Below are positions 43,347 through 51,290 of a stretch of 64,000 bases of DNA, one piece after another (positions within the stretch are counted from its first letter, which is position 1; each line of letters begins with the position of its first letter). The stretch spans positions 14,642 to 78,641 of the forward strand of contig JBKJQN010000061.1 of assembly GCA_046593925.1 (NCBI GenBank), written 5' to 3'. Under the pieces are notes generated by a model. That model was not told where the DNA came from, did not search any database, and saw nothing but the letters and a program-made list of their open reading frames with translations. Origin of the DNA: JAYVYM01 sp046593925. Its GTDB lineage: Bacteria; Actinomycetota; Actinomycetes; Mycobacteriales; SCTD01. A program made the position numbers and the translations under genes.

Positions 43347-43583
43347 TCAGCCCCTCGTCCGGCGGTAGACGACGTACGTGCAGGCGACCCCGATGCTGAT
43401 CACGGCCAGCTGGTACCAGTAGAAGAACGGGATCCCGGCGAGCTCGGGGGTACGCCGGTTGTACAGCGGCGGGTAGAGCGTCACCAGCAGCGGGACGAGC
43501 AGCACCCAGTTCCAGGGACTGCGGTCGCTGCGCCGGACGCGGTCACGGGCCGGCTGCTCTCCGGTCGGGGTACGGGAGGACAC
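43347..43583 (-). CDS. DUF3311 family small membrane protein
   Basis: A 78-residue protein with two membrane helices (WNWVLLVPLLVTLYPPLYN and YQLAVISIGVACTYVVY) and a basic N-terminus. DUF3311 proteins are typically encoded immediately upstream of an SSS symporter, and probably act as an accessory subunit. GTG at 43583 starts it, six bases after the HOT gene. It is followed after one base by the symporter start. Confidence 0.85.
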   Translation of the reverse strand: MSSRTPTGEQPARDRVRRSDRSPWNWVLLVPLLVTLYPPLYNRRTPELAGIPFFYWYQLAVISIGVACTYVVYRRTRG

Positions 43584-43589
43584 CGGCGG

Positions 43590-44891
43590 TTACCAGAGCT
43601 CGATCGAGCCCGTGAAGATCCGGGCGACGTCGTCCTCGGTGACCTCGCGGGGCGCGACGGCCAGGATGCGCTGCTGCTTCATGGTGCCCTCGACCAGGTC
43701 GTCGATGTCCCCCTTGCCGTACCCGATGCCGCCGATGCCGTTGGGGATGCCGATGTCTCGCATCAGCGCGAGCAGCGCCGAGGGCAGCTGCTCGGCCGGG
43801 TCGTCGGTGCGGGGGAGGTCCGGGGCCAGCAGCGACGCCGCGCGCAGGTGCCGTTGCGGCGACGCCTCGAAGGTGAAGCGGAAGGCCTCCGGCGCAGTGA
43901 GCGAGACCGACATCCCGTGCGGGACCATCGGCTCGGCGCCGGGGTAGCCGGCCGGGTGGTAGTCCTTGACGCGGCCGGCGATCGGGTAGGCGTTGGCGTG
44001 CGGGATGTGTACGCCGGCGTTGCCGAAGCCCATCCCGGCAAAGGTTGCCGCCATGGCCATGTCCATCCGGGCGGCCTCGTCGTCGCCGTCACGCACGCTG
44101 TTGCGGAAGGAGGCGGCGAGCAGGGTCAGTGCCTTCTCTGACCACATGTCGGCGACCGGGTTGGAGCCGCAGTACGGGACCCGCTGCTCGGCGGTCTTCC
44201 TCGGAAACGCGGTGTACGGCTTGGCGGTGTAGCTCTCCAGCGCGTGGCACAGGATGTCCATGCCGGAGGCGGCGGTCACCATGGCCGGCTGGGTGCGGGT
44301 CAGCCGGGGGTCGACGACGGCCAGCGTCGGCCGCAGCCGGGCGTGGCTGATCCCGGTCTTGACCTTCAGCGCCAGCACGTCCATAACGCAGATGGTCGTG
44401 CTCTCCGAGCCGGTGCCGGTGGTGGTGGGTACCGCGACCAACGGCTTGAGCGGCAGGCTTGGCGCCCGACCACCGCCTACCGGCTTGTTGATGTAGTCCA
44501 TCAGCTCACCGGGGTTGGTGGTGAGCAGGTTGATGGCCTTGGCGGTGTCGATACAAGACCCGCCGCCGACCGCCACGTAGGCGTCCCAGGGTCCGCTGGC
44601 CTTCGCGGCGTCGATGGCCTGCTGCAGGCTGACGTCGGTGGGCTCGACGTGGACGCCGTCCCAGACCTGCGCTTCGACGCCGTACGCCCGCATCGCGTCG
44701 GCGACCCGCTGCGGGGAGCCGGTCGCCGAGACACCCGCGTCGGTGACCACCAGCACCCGCTTGGCGCCCAGCGACGCGAGGTCGAAGCCGATCTCCTCGC
44801 TGGCGCCCGGCCCGAACTTCAGACTCGGTGAGCCGTAGGTGAAGACGGCATCGTGGGTGTAGTCGGCATCGTGGATGAAGCCGGCGGTCAT
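43590..44891 (-). CDS. Hydroxyacid-oxoacid transhydrogenase (iron-containing alcohol dehydrogenase)
   Basis: A 433-residue group III alcohol dehydrogenase of the HOT (ADHFE1-like) type. The start DADYTHDAVFTYGSPSLKFG and the NAD region VAVGGGSCIDTAKAINLL are diagnostic; metal-binding His residues lie in MDILCHALESYTA, HIPHANAYPIAGR and MVPHGMSVSL. Known HOT enzymes oxidise 4-hydroxybutyrate to succinate semialdehyde with 2-oxoglutarate as acceptor and a tightly held NAD. Its ATG overlaps the ligase stop by four bases. In this operon it would handle a hydroxyacid arising from the imported substrate. The exact hydroxyacid is not known. Confidence 0.88.
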   Translation of the reverse strand: MTAGFIHDADYTHDAVFTYGSPSLKFGPGASEEIGFDLASLGAKRVLVVTDAGVSATGSPQRVADAMRAYGVEAQVWDGVHVEPTDVSLQQAIDAAKASGPWDAYVAVGGGSCIDTAKAINLLTTNPGELMDYINKPVGGGRAPSLPLKPLVAVPTTTGTGSESTTICVMDVLALKVKTGISHARLRPTLAVVDPRLTRTQPAMVTAASGMDILCHALESYTAKPYTAFPRKTAEQRVPYCGSNPVADMWSEKALTLLAASFRNSVRDGDDEAARMDMAMAATFAGMGFGNAGVHIPHANAYPIAGRVKDYHPAGYPGAEPMVPHGMSVSLTAPEAFRFTFEASPQRHLRAASLLAPDLPRTDDPAEQLPSALLALMRDIGIPNGIGGIGYGKGDIDDLVEGTMKQQRILAVAPREVTEDDVARIFTGSIELW

Positions 44892-46534
44892 GTGCGCAGC
44901 TCGCGGCGCAGGATCTTACCGGTGACGGTCTTCGGCAGCTCGTCCATCAGCACCACGCTGCGCGGGTACTTGTATGCCGCCATCCGCTCCTTGCAGTGCG
45001 CGATCAGCTCCTCAGGGGTAGCCGTGGCGCCTGCCTTCAGGCTGACGAAGGCCTTGACGGTCTCGCCGCGCTTCTCGTCCGGGACGCCGACCACCGCCGA
45101 CTCCCGGACCGACGGGTGCTCGGCCAGGACGTCCTCGACCTCACGCGGCCAGACCTTGTAGCCCGACGCGTTGATCATGTCCTTCTTGCGGTCGACGATG
45201 AAGACCCAGCCCTCGGGGCTCATGAAACCGACGTCACCGCTCTTCAGAGCGCCGCCCGGCAGGTTGGCGGCCGTCTCCTCGGGCTTGCCCCAGTAGCCGG
45301 CGATGACCTGCGGACCGTCGGCGACGATCTCGCCCACCTCGCCGATCGGAAGGTCCGTGCCGTCGTCGGACTGGATCCGGACGATGGTGTTGGGCGCGGG
45401 TACGCCCACCGACAGCGCGCCGGACGTCGGGTCGACCGGGGACGGCGAGCCGAACGGCGTGACCGTCATCGGCGAGGTCGTCTCGGTCAGCCCGTAGGCG
45501 TTGTGGACCTGCTTGCCGGTGGCGTCCAGGAACGCCTTCTCCGCCGTCGGCGAGATCGCCGCGCCACCGGAGTAGATCGAGGAGAACGATGCGAAGTGGT
45601 CCTTGGTGAAGCCCGGTGCGTTGAGCAGGGCGCTGAACGCCGTGATCGCCCCGATGGTGAACGTCGGTCGGTGTTCTAGCAGGGCGTCGAGGACGACCTG
45701 TGGCTCGAAGCGGTACGCCAGCACCAGCGGCGCCGGCGTCAGCATGCTCACCGCGACGTGGCCGATCAGCCCGGTGATGTGAAACAGCGGCGCCACCCCG
45801 AAGACCGGGCCGGCGCCGTCGACGTGCACCCAGTCGCGGTAGACCTGCGCGGTGAACACCACGTTGCGGTGCGTGTTCATGGCCCCCTTGGGCACGCCGG
45901 TCGTGCCGGAGGTGTAGGTCAGGAAGGCGACGTCTTCAGCGGTCAGCGTCACCGGCGGCGGGACCTCGCCGCGATGCTGCGCGATCAGCTCGCCGAAGTC
46001 GGTGGTGCCCTCGTGTCGCTGCCTGGTCATGCCCTTGAACAACCGCTCGTCCGCGCGCGTCTGGTAGTCCAGCTCGCTCGTGGTCAGCACCAGCTCGACG
46101 TCGGTGTCGGGGACGACCTGCCGCCCGATCTCGTCGTACAGCGACTCGAGGGCCACCAGCACCTTCGCGCCGGAGTCCTTCAGCAGGTACGACAGCTCGC
46201 GCACCCGGCTCATCGGGTTGATGGACACCATCACCCCGCCGGCCTTCCAGGTGGCCACCATCGAGATGACGAACTGCGGCACGTTCTGCAGGTACACAGC
46301 CAGCCGGTCGCCGCTGGTGAAGCCGGCTGCCAGCAGCGCGCTGGCCAGGGCGTCGCTCTGCTCGTCTAGCTCGCGCCGCGTGATGACCCCGTCGAAGTAG
46401 CGGATCGCCTCCGCGGACGGGTCCTTTGCCACGCCGGCCCGGAACATGTCCAGCGCGTTCTCGAACTCGATCTGGTAGTCGGGCGCCTGGTTGCCGTACA
46501 GCGCAAGCCAGGGCCGGTCGTCGTACGTGCTCAT
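44888..46534 (-). CDS. Acyl-CoA synthetase (AMP-forming)
   Basis: A 548-residue ANL-family ligase. The ATP motif is YTSGTTGVPKGAMNTH, the A5 motif AYGLTETTSPM, the hinge and A8 region FIVDRKKDMINASGYKVWP, and the catalytic Lys in LPKTVTGKILRREL. It would activate a carboxylic acid to its CoA thioester through an acyl-AMP. Size and motifs fit medium-chain or aryl acid ligases. ATG at 46534 follows GGAG by four bases. It is the second gene of the operon after the cyclase-family hydrolase, so its acid could be the product of that hydrolase (inference). Confidence 0.9.
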   Translation of the reverse strand: MSTYDDRPWLALYGNQAPDYQIEFENALDMFRAGVAKDPSAEAIRYFDGVITRRELDEQSDALASALLAAGFTSGDRLAVYLQNVPQFVISMVATWKAGGVMVSINPMSRVRELSYLLKDSGAKVLVALESLYDEIGRQVVPDTDVELVLTTSELDYQTRADERLFKGMTRQRHEGTTDFGELIAQHRGEVPPPVTLTAEDVAFLTYTSGTTGVPKGAMNTHRNVVFTAQVYRDWVHVDGAGPVFGVAPLFHITGLIGHVAVSMLTPAPLVLAYRFEPQVVLDALLEHRPTFTIGAITAFSALLNAPGFTKDHFASFSSIYSGGAAISPTAEKAFLDATGKQVHNAYGLTETTSPMTVTPFGSPSPVDPTSGALSVGVPAPNTIVRIQSDDGTDLPIGEVGEIVADGPQVIAGYWGKPEETAANLPGGALKSGDVGFMSPEGWVFIVDRKKDMINASGYKVWPREVEDVLAEHPSVRESAVVGVPDEKRGETVKAFVSLKAGATATPEELIAHCKERMAAYKYPRSVVLMDELPKTVTGKILRRELRT

Positions 46535-46541
46535 CGGGCTC

Positions 46542-47510
46542 CTACTTGATGACGACGGGGTTGACCGGCGAACCGCTGCCCTTGGCGACCTTGAGCGGCG
46601 CCGCGACGTAGAGGAAGGCGTACTGCTTGTCGGCCGCGCAGTCCTCAGCGAGCAGCTCGAGGTCGGCGATCTCGGTCAGCGTGACACCGAGGTTGCGCAT
46701 GAGCGCGTTGTGCAGGACCAGGGCGACGCCGTTATGGGGGTCGAAGGTGACCTCGTTGGCGATGGTGTCGGTGACCAGGTTGGGGATCTCCATGTCCTGG
46801 AACCACTGCACGAGCTCGGGGCTGTAGACCAGGCCGGGCTCGCAGAACCCCTCGTAGAACGCGTCACCGAGGTCGAAGAACAACTTCAGGAAGTTCGTCC
46901 GGATGATGAGGATGTCGCGCTTCTCGATGGTGACGCCCTGCGCCTTGGCGCAAGCCTGCAGGTCCTCGTGGGTGAACGTCTCGGCGCTGGCGAGGTTGTC
47001 CTTGCCGAGGAACCGGGCCATGTCGAGCAGGACGGCGCGACCGACGATGCCGCGCTCGGCGATCGGCTGGACGCTGGCCTTCTGGAGGCCGCCGATCGTG
47101 GTGCGGGCGTCATAGCCGTTCCAGATCTTGCCGTCGAACCACACGTGGCCCAGTGCGTCGTACTGCGTGGAGCCCTGCAGGAAGGCGTTGATCTTGTCGT
47201 CGGCATAGTGCAGGCCGCCGGGGTACGCCGGTCCGCCGGCGCCCTCGTCCCAGTTGGACTCGTCCAGGATCTGGGTCCGCTCGGCGGGCGTACGTCCCGG
47301 CCACACCGGGTCGCCCTTCGGGTCGCCGATCAGTCGCTGCAGGGTGAAGGTCTTGCCCGAGGTGACCAGCCGGGCCGCCGCGAGCACCTGCTCCGGACCG
47401 AGGTAGTTCAGCGAGCCGACCTCGTCGTCCGGACCCCATTTTCCCCAGTTGCTCGGCGCGTCCGCGAGCAGGTCGGTGAGGTCGGGCGCGGTGGTCGGGG
47501 TCTCGGTCAC
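46542..47510 (-). CDS. Cyclase-family (kynurenine formamidase/isatin hydrolase-like) hydrolase
   Basis: A 322-residue cyclase-family protein. The segment FLQGSTQYDALGHVWFDGK takes the place of the metal motif HxGTHxDxxxH: the Asp and last His are kept but the first two His are Ser and Gln, as in a separate subgroup of this family. WGKWGPDDEVGSLNYLGPEQ is the usual start of that subgroup. Relatives open amide, lactam or lactone rings. GTG at 47510 follows GGAGG by five bases. It is the first gene of the operon; upstream lies a TTGACA-type promoter and a 20-bp palindrome. Substrate unknown. Confidence 0.8.
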   Translation of the reverse strand: MTETPTTAPDLTDLLADAPSNWGKWGPDDEVGSLNYLGPEQVLAAARLVTSGKTFTLQRLIGDPKGDPVWPGRTPAERTQILDESNWDEGAGGPAYPGGLHYADDKINAFLQGSTQYDALGHVWFDGKIWNGYDARTTIGGLQKASVQPIAERGIVGRAVLLDMARFLGKDNLASAETFTHEDLQACAKAQGVTIEKRDILIIRTNFLKLFFDLGDAFYEGFCEPGLVYSPELVQWFQDMEIPNLVTDTIANEVTFDPHNGVALVLHNALMRNLGVTLTEIADLELLAEDCAADKQYAFLYVAAPLKVAKGSGSPVNPVVIK

Positions 47511-47534
47511 GGGGCCTCCAGGGCAACGGCCAAC

Positions 47535-47554
47535 TCCCGAGCGATCGCTCGGGA
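47535..47554. promoter_or_regulatory. Perfect 20-bp palindrome, likely operator
   Basis: The half-site TCCCGAGCGA is followed directly by its exact complement TCGCTCGGGA. It lies 25 bases before the cyclase gene start and just downstream of the predicted promoter, where a bound repressor would block transcription. The divergent XRE-TetR regulator at 47721 is the natural candidate to bind; TetR dimers favour such symmetric sites. Confidence 0.65.
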
Positions 47555-47571
47555 TGCGGTGGTGTCAGGGC

Positions 47572-47600
47572 AGTCTGCGGACGTCGGCGCGTGGTGTCAA
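47572..47600 (-). promoter_or_regulatory. Sigma-70-type promoter for the cyclase operon
   Basis: On the minus strand TTGACA (47600-47595) is followed after 17 bases by CAGACT (47577-47572), which fits the minimal actinobacterial -10 pattern nAnnnT. Predicted transcription starts near 47565, immediately ahead of the 20-bp palindrome. Confidence 0.5.
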
Positions 47601-47720
47601 TCACAGTCAGGGACGTAGGCTGAGCGCAGAGGACAGGCAAGACCGGTGGGGAACGCGATGTAGCGCGTTCAGGTCCGCCGAACGCGCCGGCGCCCGCGGA
47701 CCGACTGTACGGAGGTGCTC

Positions 47721-48584
47721 GTGCAGAGCGTGCCGCCGGTCGCCGACGTACTGCTGGGCGAACGGGTCCGCGCAGCCCGTGGCGCGCAGGGCCTGAGCCT
47801 GCGCGCGCTCGCGGGGCGGCTCGGGGTGAGCCCGGCCACCCTCAGCGAGGTGGAGCGCGGCCGGACTGGGCTGTCCGCGGTCCGGCTCGCCCGCATCGCC
47901 GAGCTGCTCGACGTCCCTGTCGAGCAGCTGCTGGTACGCCGACCGGCCCCGCGGCGTGCGGTCGGGACGACCCGCCCACCCGACGACGGGGCGGGCTGGC
48001 GTTCGTACCCCCCCTTGCAGCTCGAGCTACCGCTGGCCGGCGCCCTCGCCGCCTTCCTCGAGCTCGGCTACTCCGGCGCGTCGATGCGCGACATCGGCCG
48101 GCGGGCCGGGCTGTCGGTGCCGGGGCTCTACCACTACCACCCGAGCAAGCAGGACCTGCTCGTCGCGCTGCTCGACCTGACGATGAGCGACCTGTTGGCG
48201 CGCAGCCGCGCCGCCAGGGCCGAGGGCGAGGGGCCGGTGCAGCGCTTCCGGCTGCTGGTGGAGTGCCTCGCGCTGTTCCACACGCACCGGCGCGAGCTGG
48301 GCTTCATCGGGGCGAGCGAGATGCGCAGCGTCGAGCCGGCTGCCCGGGCCCGGGTCGCGGCTGCCCGTCGAGAGCAGCAGCGGATGGTCGACGACGAGGT
48401 GGTGGCCGGCTGCCGGGCAGGGCGGTTCGGCACCAACCGGCCGGCCGAGGCGTCCAGGGCCGTCGTCACCATGTGCACAGCACTACCGCAGTGGTTCTCC
48501 CCGGGCGGTCCGGCCACCGCCGAGCAGGTCGCGGCGCAGTACGTCGACTTCGCGCTCGGTGTCGTGCTCGCCCGCGGTACCTAG
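47721..48584 (+). CDS. XRE-TetR fusion transcriptional regulator
   Basis: A 287-residue regulator with two DNA-binding domains. Residues about 10-70 form an XRE helix-turn-helix (VRAARGAQGLSLRALAGRLG, SPATLSEVERGRTGLS, VPVEQLLVRR). After a linker comes a TetR domain at about 100-150 (FLELGYSGASMRDIGRRAGL, SVPGLYHYHPSKQDLLVALL), then a helical ligand-binding domain of about 130 residues (HRRELGFIGASEMRSVEP). GTG at 47721 is preferred to one two codons earlier because GGAGG is five bases away. It is divergent from the cyclase-ligase-HOT-symporter operon, with the palindrome in between. A CoA thioester or small acid is a likely ligand (inference). Confidence 0.85.
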   Translation: MQSVPPVADVLLGERVRAARGAQGLSLRALAGRLGVSPATLSEVERGRTGLSAVRLARIAELLDVPVEQLLVRRPAPRRAVGTTRPPDDGAGWRSYPPLQLELPLAGALAAFLELGYSGASMRDIGRRAGLSVPGLYHYHPSKQDLLVALLDLTMSDLLARSRAARAEGEGPVQRFRLLVECLALFHTHRRELGFIGASEMRSVEPAARARVAAARREQQRMVDDEVVAGCRAGRFGTNRPAEASRAVVTMCTALPQWFSPGGPATAEQVAAQYVDFALGVVLARGT

Positions 48585-48616
48585 GACCGGCCACGAGGCG
48601 AAGATCACTGGCCGAC

Positions 48617-48637
48617 GCACCGGGGGTCAGCCGGTGC
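48617..48637 (+). terminator. Terminator-like hairpin after the XRE-TetR gene
   Basis: The arms GCACCGG and CCGGTGC pair over a seven-base loop, 33 bases past the regulator stop and 60 before paaI. No T-run. It probably separates the regulator from the paa genes. Confidence 0.4.
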
Positions 48638-48697
48638 TTGCGCCGCGGCCCGGCAGCACGCGAGGATCGCCGAACGCTCGTCGGGGGAGGAGCCCGT

Positions 48698-49120
48698 GTG
48701 CCGCAGGACCAGCAGGCCCAAGCCCAGGCCCAGGCCGCGGCGATGTGGGCGGGCGACCGCGCGACGCAGGGCTTGGGCATCGTGCTGTCCGGCGTCGGAC
48801 CCGGCCGGGCGACCGCGACGATGACCGTCACCGCCGGCCAGCTCAACGGCCACGGCAGCTGCCACGGCGGCTACCTGTTCCTGCTCGCCGACACCGCATT
48901 CGCCTTCGCCTGCAACACCCGCGGCGCCGCCGCAGTCGCGTCCGGAGCCGACGTCAGCTTCCTCGCGGCGGTCGCCGAGGGTGACGTCCTGGTTGCCGAG
49001 GCCGTCGAGCGGGCCGTCCGCGGGCGCAGCGGGCTGTACGACGTGACGGTCCGCCGCGGCGACGAGCCGGTGCTGGAGTTCCGCGGGCGCAGCCGGACCG
49101 TGTCGCCCCCGGGACCCTGA
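48698..49120 (+). CDS. paaI: Phenylacetic acid degradation thioesterase
   Basis: A 140-residue hotdog-fold thioesterase. The catalytic region HGSCHGGYLFLLADTAFAFA contains the Asp and HGG loop typical of PaaI, which hydrolyses ring-hydroxylated or dead-end phenylacetyl-CoA esters to free CoA. GTG at 48698 follows GGGGAGG by seven bases, and the frame before it is antisense-like. A Gln/Ala-rich start (DQQAQAQAQAAAMW) is low in complexity but in frame. Its stop lies one base before the paaK start, so the two are coupled. Confidence 0.9.
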   Translation: MPQDQQAQAQAQAAAMWAGDRATQGLGIVLSGVGPGRATATMTVTAGQLNGHGSCHGGYLFLLADTAFAFACNTRGAAAVASGADVSFLAAVAEGDVLVAEAVERAVRGRSGLYDVTVRRGDEPVLEFRGRSRTVSPPGP

Positions 49121-49121
49121 C

Positions 49122-50423
49122 GTGCGTGACCTGACGCCCGACCGCGCGAGCCTGGACCCGATCGAGGTCGCGAGCCGCGACGAGATCACCGCCCTGCAGG
49201 TGACCCGGCTGCGCTGGTCGCTGCGGCACGCGTACGAGAACGTCCCGCACTACCGCCGGGCGTTCGACGAGGCCGGCGTCGCGCCGGGCGACCTGGCCGA
49301 ACTCGCCGACCTGCGGCACTTCCCGCTCACGGTGAAGGCGCAGCTACGCGAGGGCTACCCGTACGGGATGTTCGCTGTGCCGCACGAGCAGGTGACCCGG
49401 CTGCACGCGAGCAGCGGCACCACCGGCGAGCCGACGGTGGTCGGTTACACCGCGGGCGACGTCTCCATGTGGGCGGACGTCGTTGCGCGGTCGCTGCGCG
49501 CGGCCGGTATCCGGCCGGGTTGGAAGCTGCACAACGCGTACGGCTACGGGCTGTTCACCGGCGGGTTGGGGGCGCACTACGGCGCGGAGCGGCTCGGCTG
49601 CATGGTCATCCCGGTCTCGGGCGGGCAGACTGAGCGTCAGGCACGGCTCGTCCAGGACCTCCGGCCCGACGCCATCATGGTGACCCCGTCGTACATGCTG
49701 GCGCTGCTCGACGAGCTGGAGCGCCAGGGCATCGACCCTCGGAGCACGTCGCTGCAGGTGGGGGTCTTCGGGGCTGAGCCGTGGACGGAGGACATGCGGC
49801 GCGAGGTTGAGCAGCGCGCCGACCTGCACGCCGTCGACATCTACGGCCTGTCGGAGGTGATCGGACCGGGGGTCGCCAGCGAGTGCGTGGAGACCAAGGA
49901 CGGCCTGCACGTGTGGGAGGACCACTTCTACCCGGAAGTCATCGACCCCGAGACCGGCGAGGTGCTCCCCGACGGGGAGTACGGCGAGCTGGTGTTCACC
50001 TCACTGACCAAGCAGGCGATGCCGGTCGTGCGGTACCGCACCCGGGACCTGACCCGGCTGCTGCCGGGCACGGCGCGGTCGATGCGGCGGATCGAGAAGA
50101 TCACCGGGCGCACCGACGACATGATCATCCTGCGGGGGGTCAACGTCTTCCCGACCCAGGTCGAGGAGTTGCTGCTGCGCGTCGAGGGTCTATCGCCGCA
50201 CTACCAGCTGGTGCTCTCGCGGCCGCACCGGCTGGACGAGATGACCGTCCGGGTCGAGTCGCGGCCGGACCGCTCGGCGGCCGAGCGGGCCGTGCTCGGC
50301 GACCGGCTGTGCCGGCTGGTCAAGGACCACATCGGGGTGACGGTGACCTGCGACGTCGTCGAGCCCGGGACCGTCGAGCGGTCCCAGGGCAAGGCTGTGC
50401 GGGTGGTCGACCGGCGGGGCTAG
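49122..50423 (+). CDS. paaK: Phenylacetate-CoA ligase
   Basis: A 433-residue AMP-forming ligase that makes phenylacetyl-CoA, the first step of aerobic phenylacetate breakdown. The ATP loop is LHASSGTTGEPTVVGYT, with AYGYGLFTGGLGAHYGAE typical of PaaK, YGLSEVIGPGVASEC (A5) and the C-terminal TGRTDDMIILRGVNVFPTQV hinge. The C-terminal Lys region is ERSQGKAVRVVD. Length is normal. It sits one base after paaI and 26 bases before marR, in one transcript. Confidence 0.95.
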   Translation: MRDLTPDRASLDPIEVASRDEITALQVTRLRWSLRHAYENVPHYRRAFDEAGVAPGDLAELADLRHFPLTVKAQLREGYPYGMFAVPHEQVTRLHASSGTTGEPTVVGYTAGDVSMWADVVARSLRAAGIRPGWKLHNAYGYGLFTGGLGAHYGAERLGCMVIPVSGGQTERQARLVQDLRPDAIMVTPSYMLALLDELERQGIDPRSTSLQVGVFGAEPWTEDMRREVEQRADLHAVDIYGLSEVIGPGVASECVETKDGLHVWEDHFYPEVIDPETGEVLPDGEYGELVFTSLTKQAMPVVRYRTRDLTRLLPGTARSMRRIEKITGRTDDMIILRGVNVFPTQVEELLLRVEGLSPHYQLVLSRPHRLDEMTVRVESRPDRSAAERAVLGDRLCRLVKDHIGVTVTCDVVEPGTVERSQGKAVRVVDRRG

Positions 50424-50449
50424 TCTTCCGCGCGGCACCTGGAGGAATC

Positions 50450-50878
50450 ATGGCTGACGAAGAAGCTCTCGCGCGACCGATCGGCTGGTGGCTCAAGGAG
50501 GCCGACGCCCGCCTCGACGCGGCCTTCGACGGGGCCGTCCAGGACGCGGGCATCGACCGGCGGGGCTGGCAGGTGCTCAGCGTGGTCGCGGTCCGGCCGA
50601 CCGCCCGGACGACGATCCTCGCGGCCCTGTCGGCGTTCGACTCCCCGGAGGCGGTCGGCTCCGCGGTACAGGAGCTGATCACGCAGGGCCTGGTCGAGGA
50701 CGACAAGGGGATGCTCCGGCTCACCCTCGACGGAGCACGCCGGCACGCCGAGCTCTCGCCGCTCGTCGATGCTGTACGTCAGAAGGTCCGCGACGCCCTC
50801 CCGCAGGACGACTACACCGCGCTGGTGGCGCTGCTCGCGCGGCTCGCCGAGGCCCTGGAGCCCGTGCGCCCCGCCTGA
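50450..50878 (+). CDS. MarR-like winged-helix regulator
   Basis: A 142-residue protein with a MarR-like layout: N-terminal dimer helix (WWLKEADARLDAAFDGAV), winged helix with ILAALSAFDSPEAVGSAVQE and LITQGLVEDDKGMLRLTLDG, and a C-terminal helix (YTALVALLARLAEAL). The wing and recognition helix are clear, although the match to classic MarR is loose. ATG at 50450 follows GGAGGA. Encoded after paaK, it may tune the paa genes, perhaps by binding in the unusually long gap that follows. Confidence 0.7.
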   Translation: MADEEALARPIGWWLKEADARLDAAFDGAVQDAGIDRRGWQVLSVVAVRPTARTTILAALSAFDSPEAVGSAVQELITQGLVEDDKGMLRLTLDGARRHAELSPLVDAVRQKVRDALPQDDYTALVALLARLAEALEPVRPA

Positions 50879-51093
50879 CCGGGTGTGCCGCCTGACTCCT
50901 GGTCTGCCGGCCAGGGGCGCCTCGACCTGCAGGTCGGCGGGTGACGCGCCGGCTCGCAGCACGCCACGGTGCACCGCCATGGTCATGGCGACCTCCCGGA
51001 GGTGGTTGCCCCAGGAAGCACCGCCCCGGCCTCGACGGCACGGATCTCGGGTGCCGCCCGCCTCGCGCCCCCGGCCCCGCGTTCGGTAGATCA

Positions 51094-51119
51094 TGTGCTT
51101 ACGCTTGAGGTGAAGCACA
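51094..51119. promoter_or_regulatory. Inverted repeat TGTGCTT-N12-AAGCACA
   Basis: Perfect seven-base arms (51094-51100 and 51113-51119) in the gap before paaA. The spacing, about two helical turns between half-site starts, suits a dimeric regulator. The binder is not known; MarR-like and PaaX proteins are encoded nearby. Confidence 0.4.
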
Positions 51120-51174
51120 CAACGTCCCGAGGTTTCGCGGCCGCCCAGCGTGGGGGGCCAGGAGGGGACGACCA

Positions 51175-51206
51175 TTGTGTGCTGGCAGTCCGGCGGCCGC
51201 ACACAA
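51175..51206. promoter_or_regulatory. Inverted repeat TTGTGTGC-N16-GCACACAA
   Basis: Perfect eight-base arms (51175-51182 and 51199-51206), 38 bases upstream of the predicted paaA -35 box. GCACACAA also occurs at 51115-51122, so the motif is present three times in 92 bases. This suggests a multi-site operator or activator region. Confidence 0.45.
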
Positions 51207-51243
51207 AGTCAGCCGGGGCGGACGGGCGGGGCACGCTGGCACG

Positions 51244-51272
51244 TTGACAGGGGAGCTGCGTCGGGGGAGTAT
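51244..51272 (+). promoter_or_regulatory. Promoter of paaABCDE
   Basis: TTGACA (51244-51249), a 17-base spacer and GAGTAT (51267-51272) make a good housekeeping-type promoter. It is the only such match in the gap. The -10 box is followed directly by the CGAAC/GTTCG palindrome. Confidence 0.55.
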
Positions 51273-51275
51273 CTG

Positions 51276-51290
51276 AACGAACGTTCGGTA
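51276..51290. promoter_or_regulatory. Palindromic operator at the paaA start site
   Basis: CGAAC directly followed by GTTCG (51278-51287) with partly matching flanks. It covers the expected transcription start and lies 16 bases before the paaA start codon. The overlapping AACG-NN-CGTT core (51276-51285) resembles sites I recall for TetR-type PaaR repressors that respond to phenylacetyl-CoA. Confidence 0.55.

Larger units (their letters stand above)
50879..51243. other. Long non-coding gap upstream of paaA
   Basis: About 365 bases between marR and the paaA promoter contain no convincing gene on either strand; the open frames present lack ribosome sites and family resemblance. The right half holds two inverted repeats described separately, so the stretch is best read as a regulatory region. 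Confidence 0.5.

Noticed and set aside
50420..51202. Minus-strand frame covering marR and the gap before paaA
   Set aside because: No family match, no ribosome site and antisense to marR for half its length.
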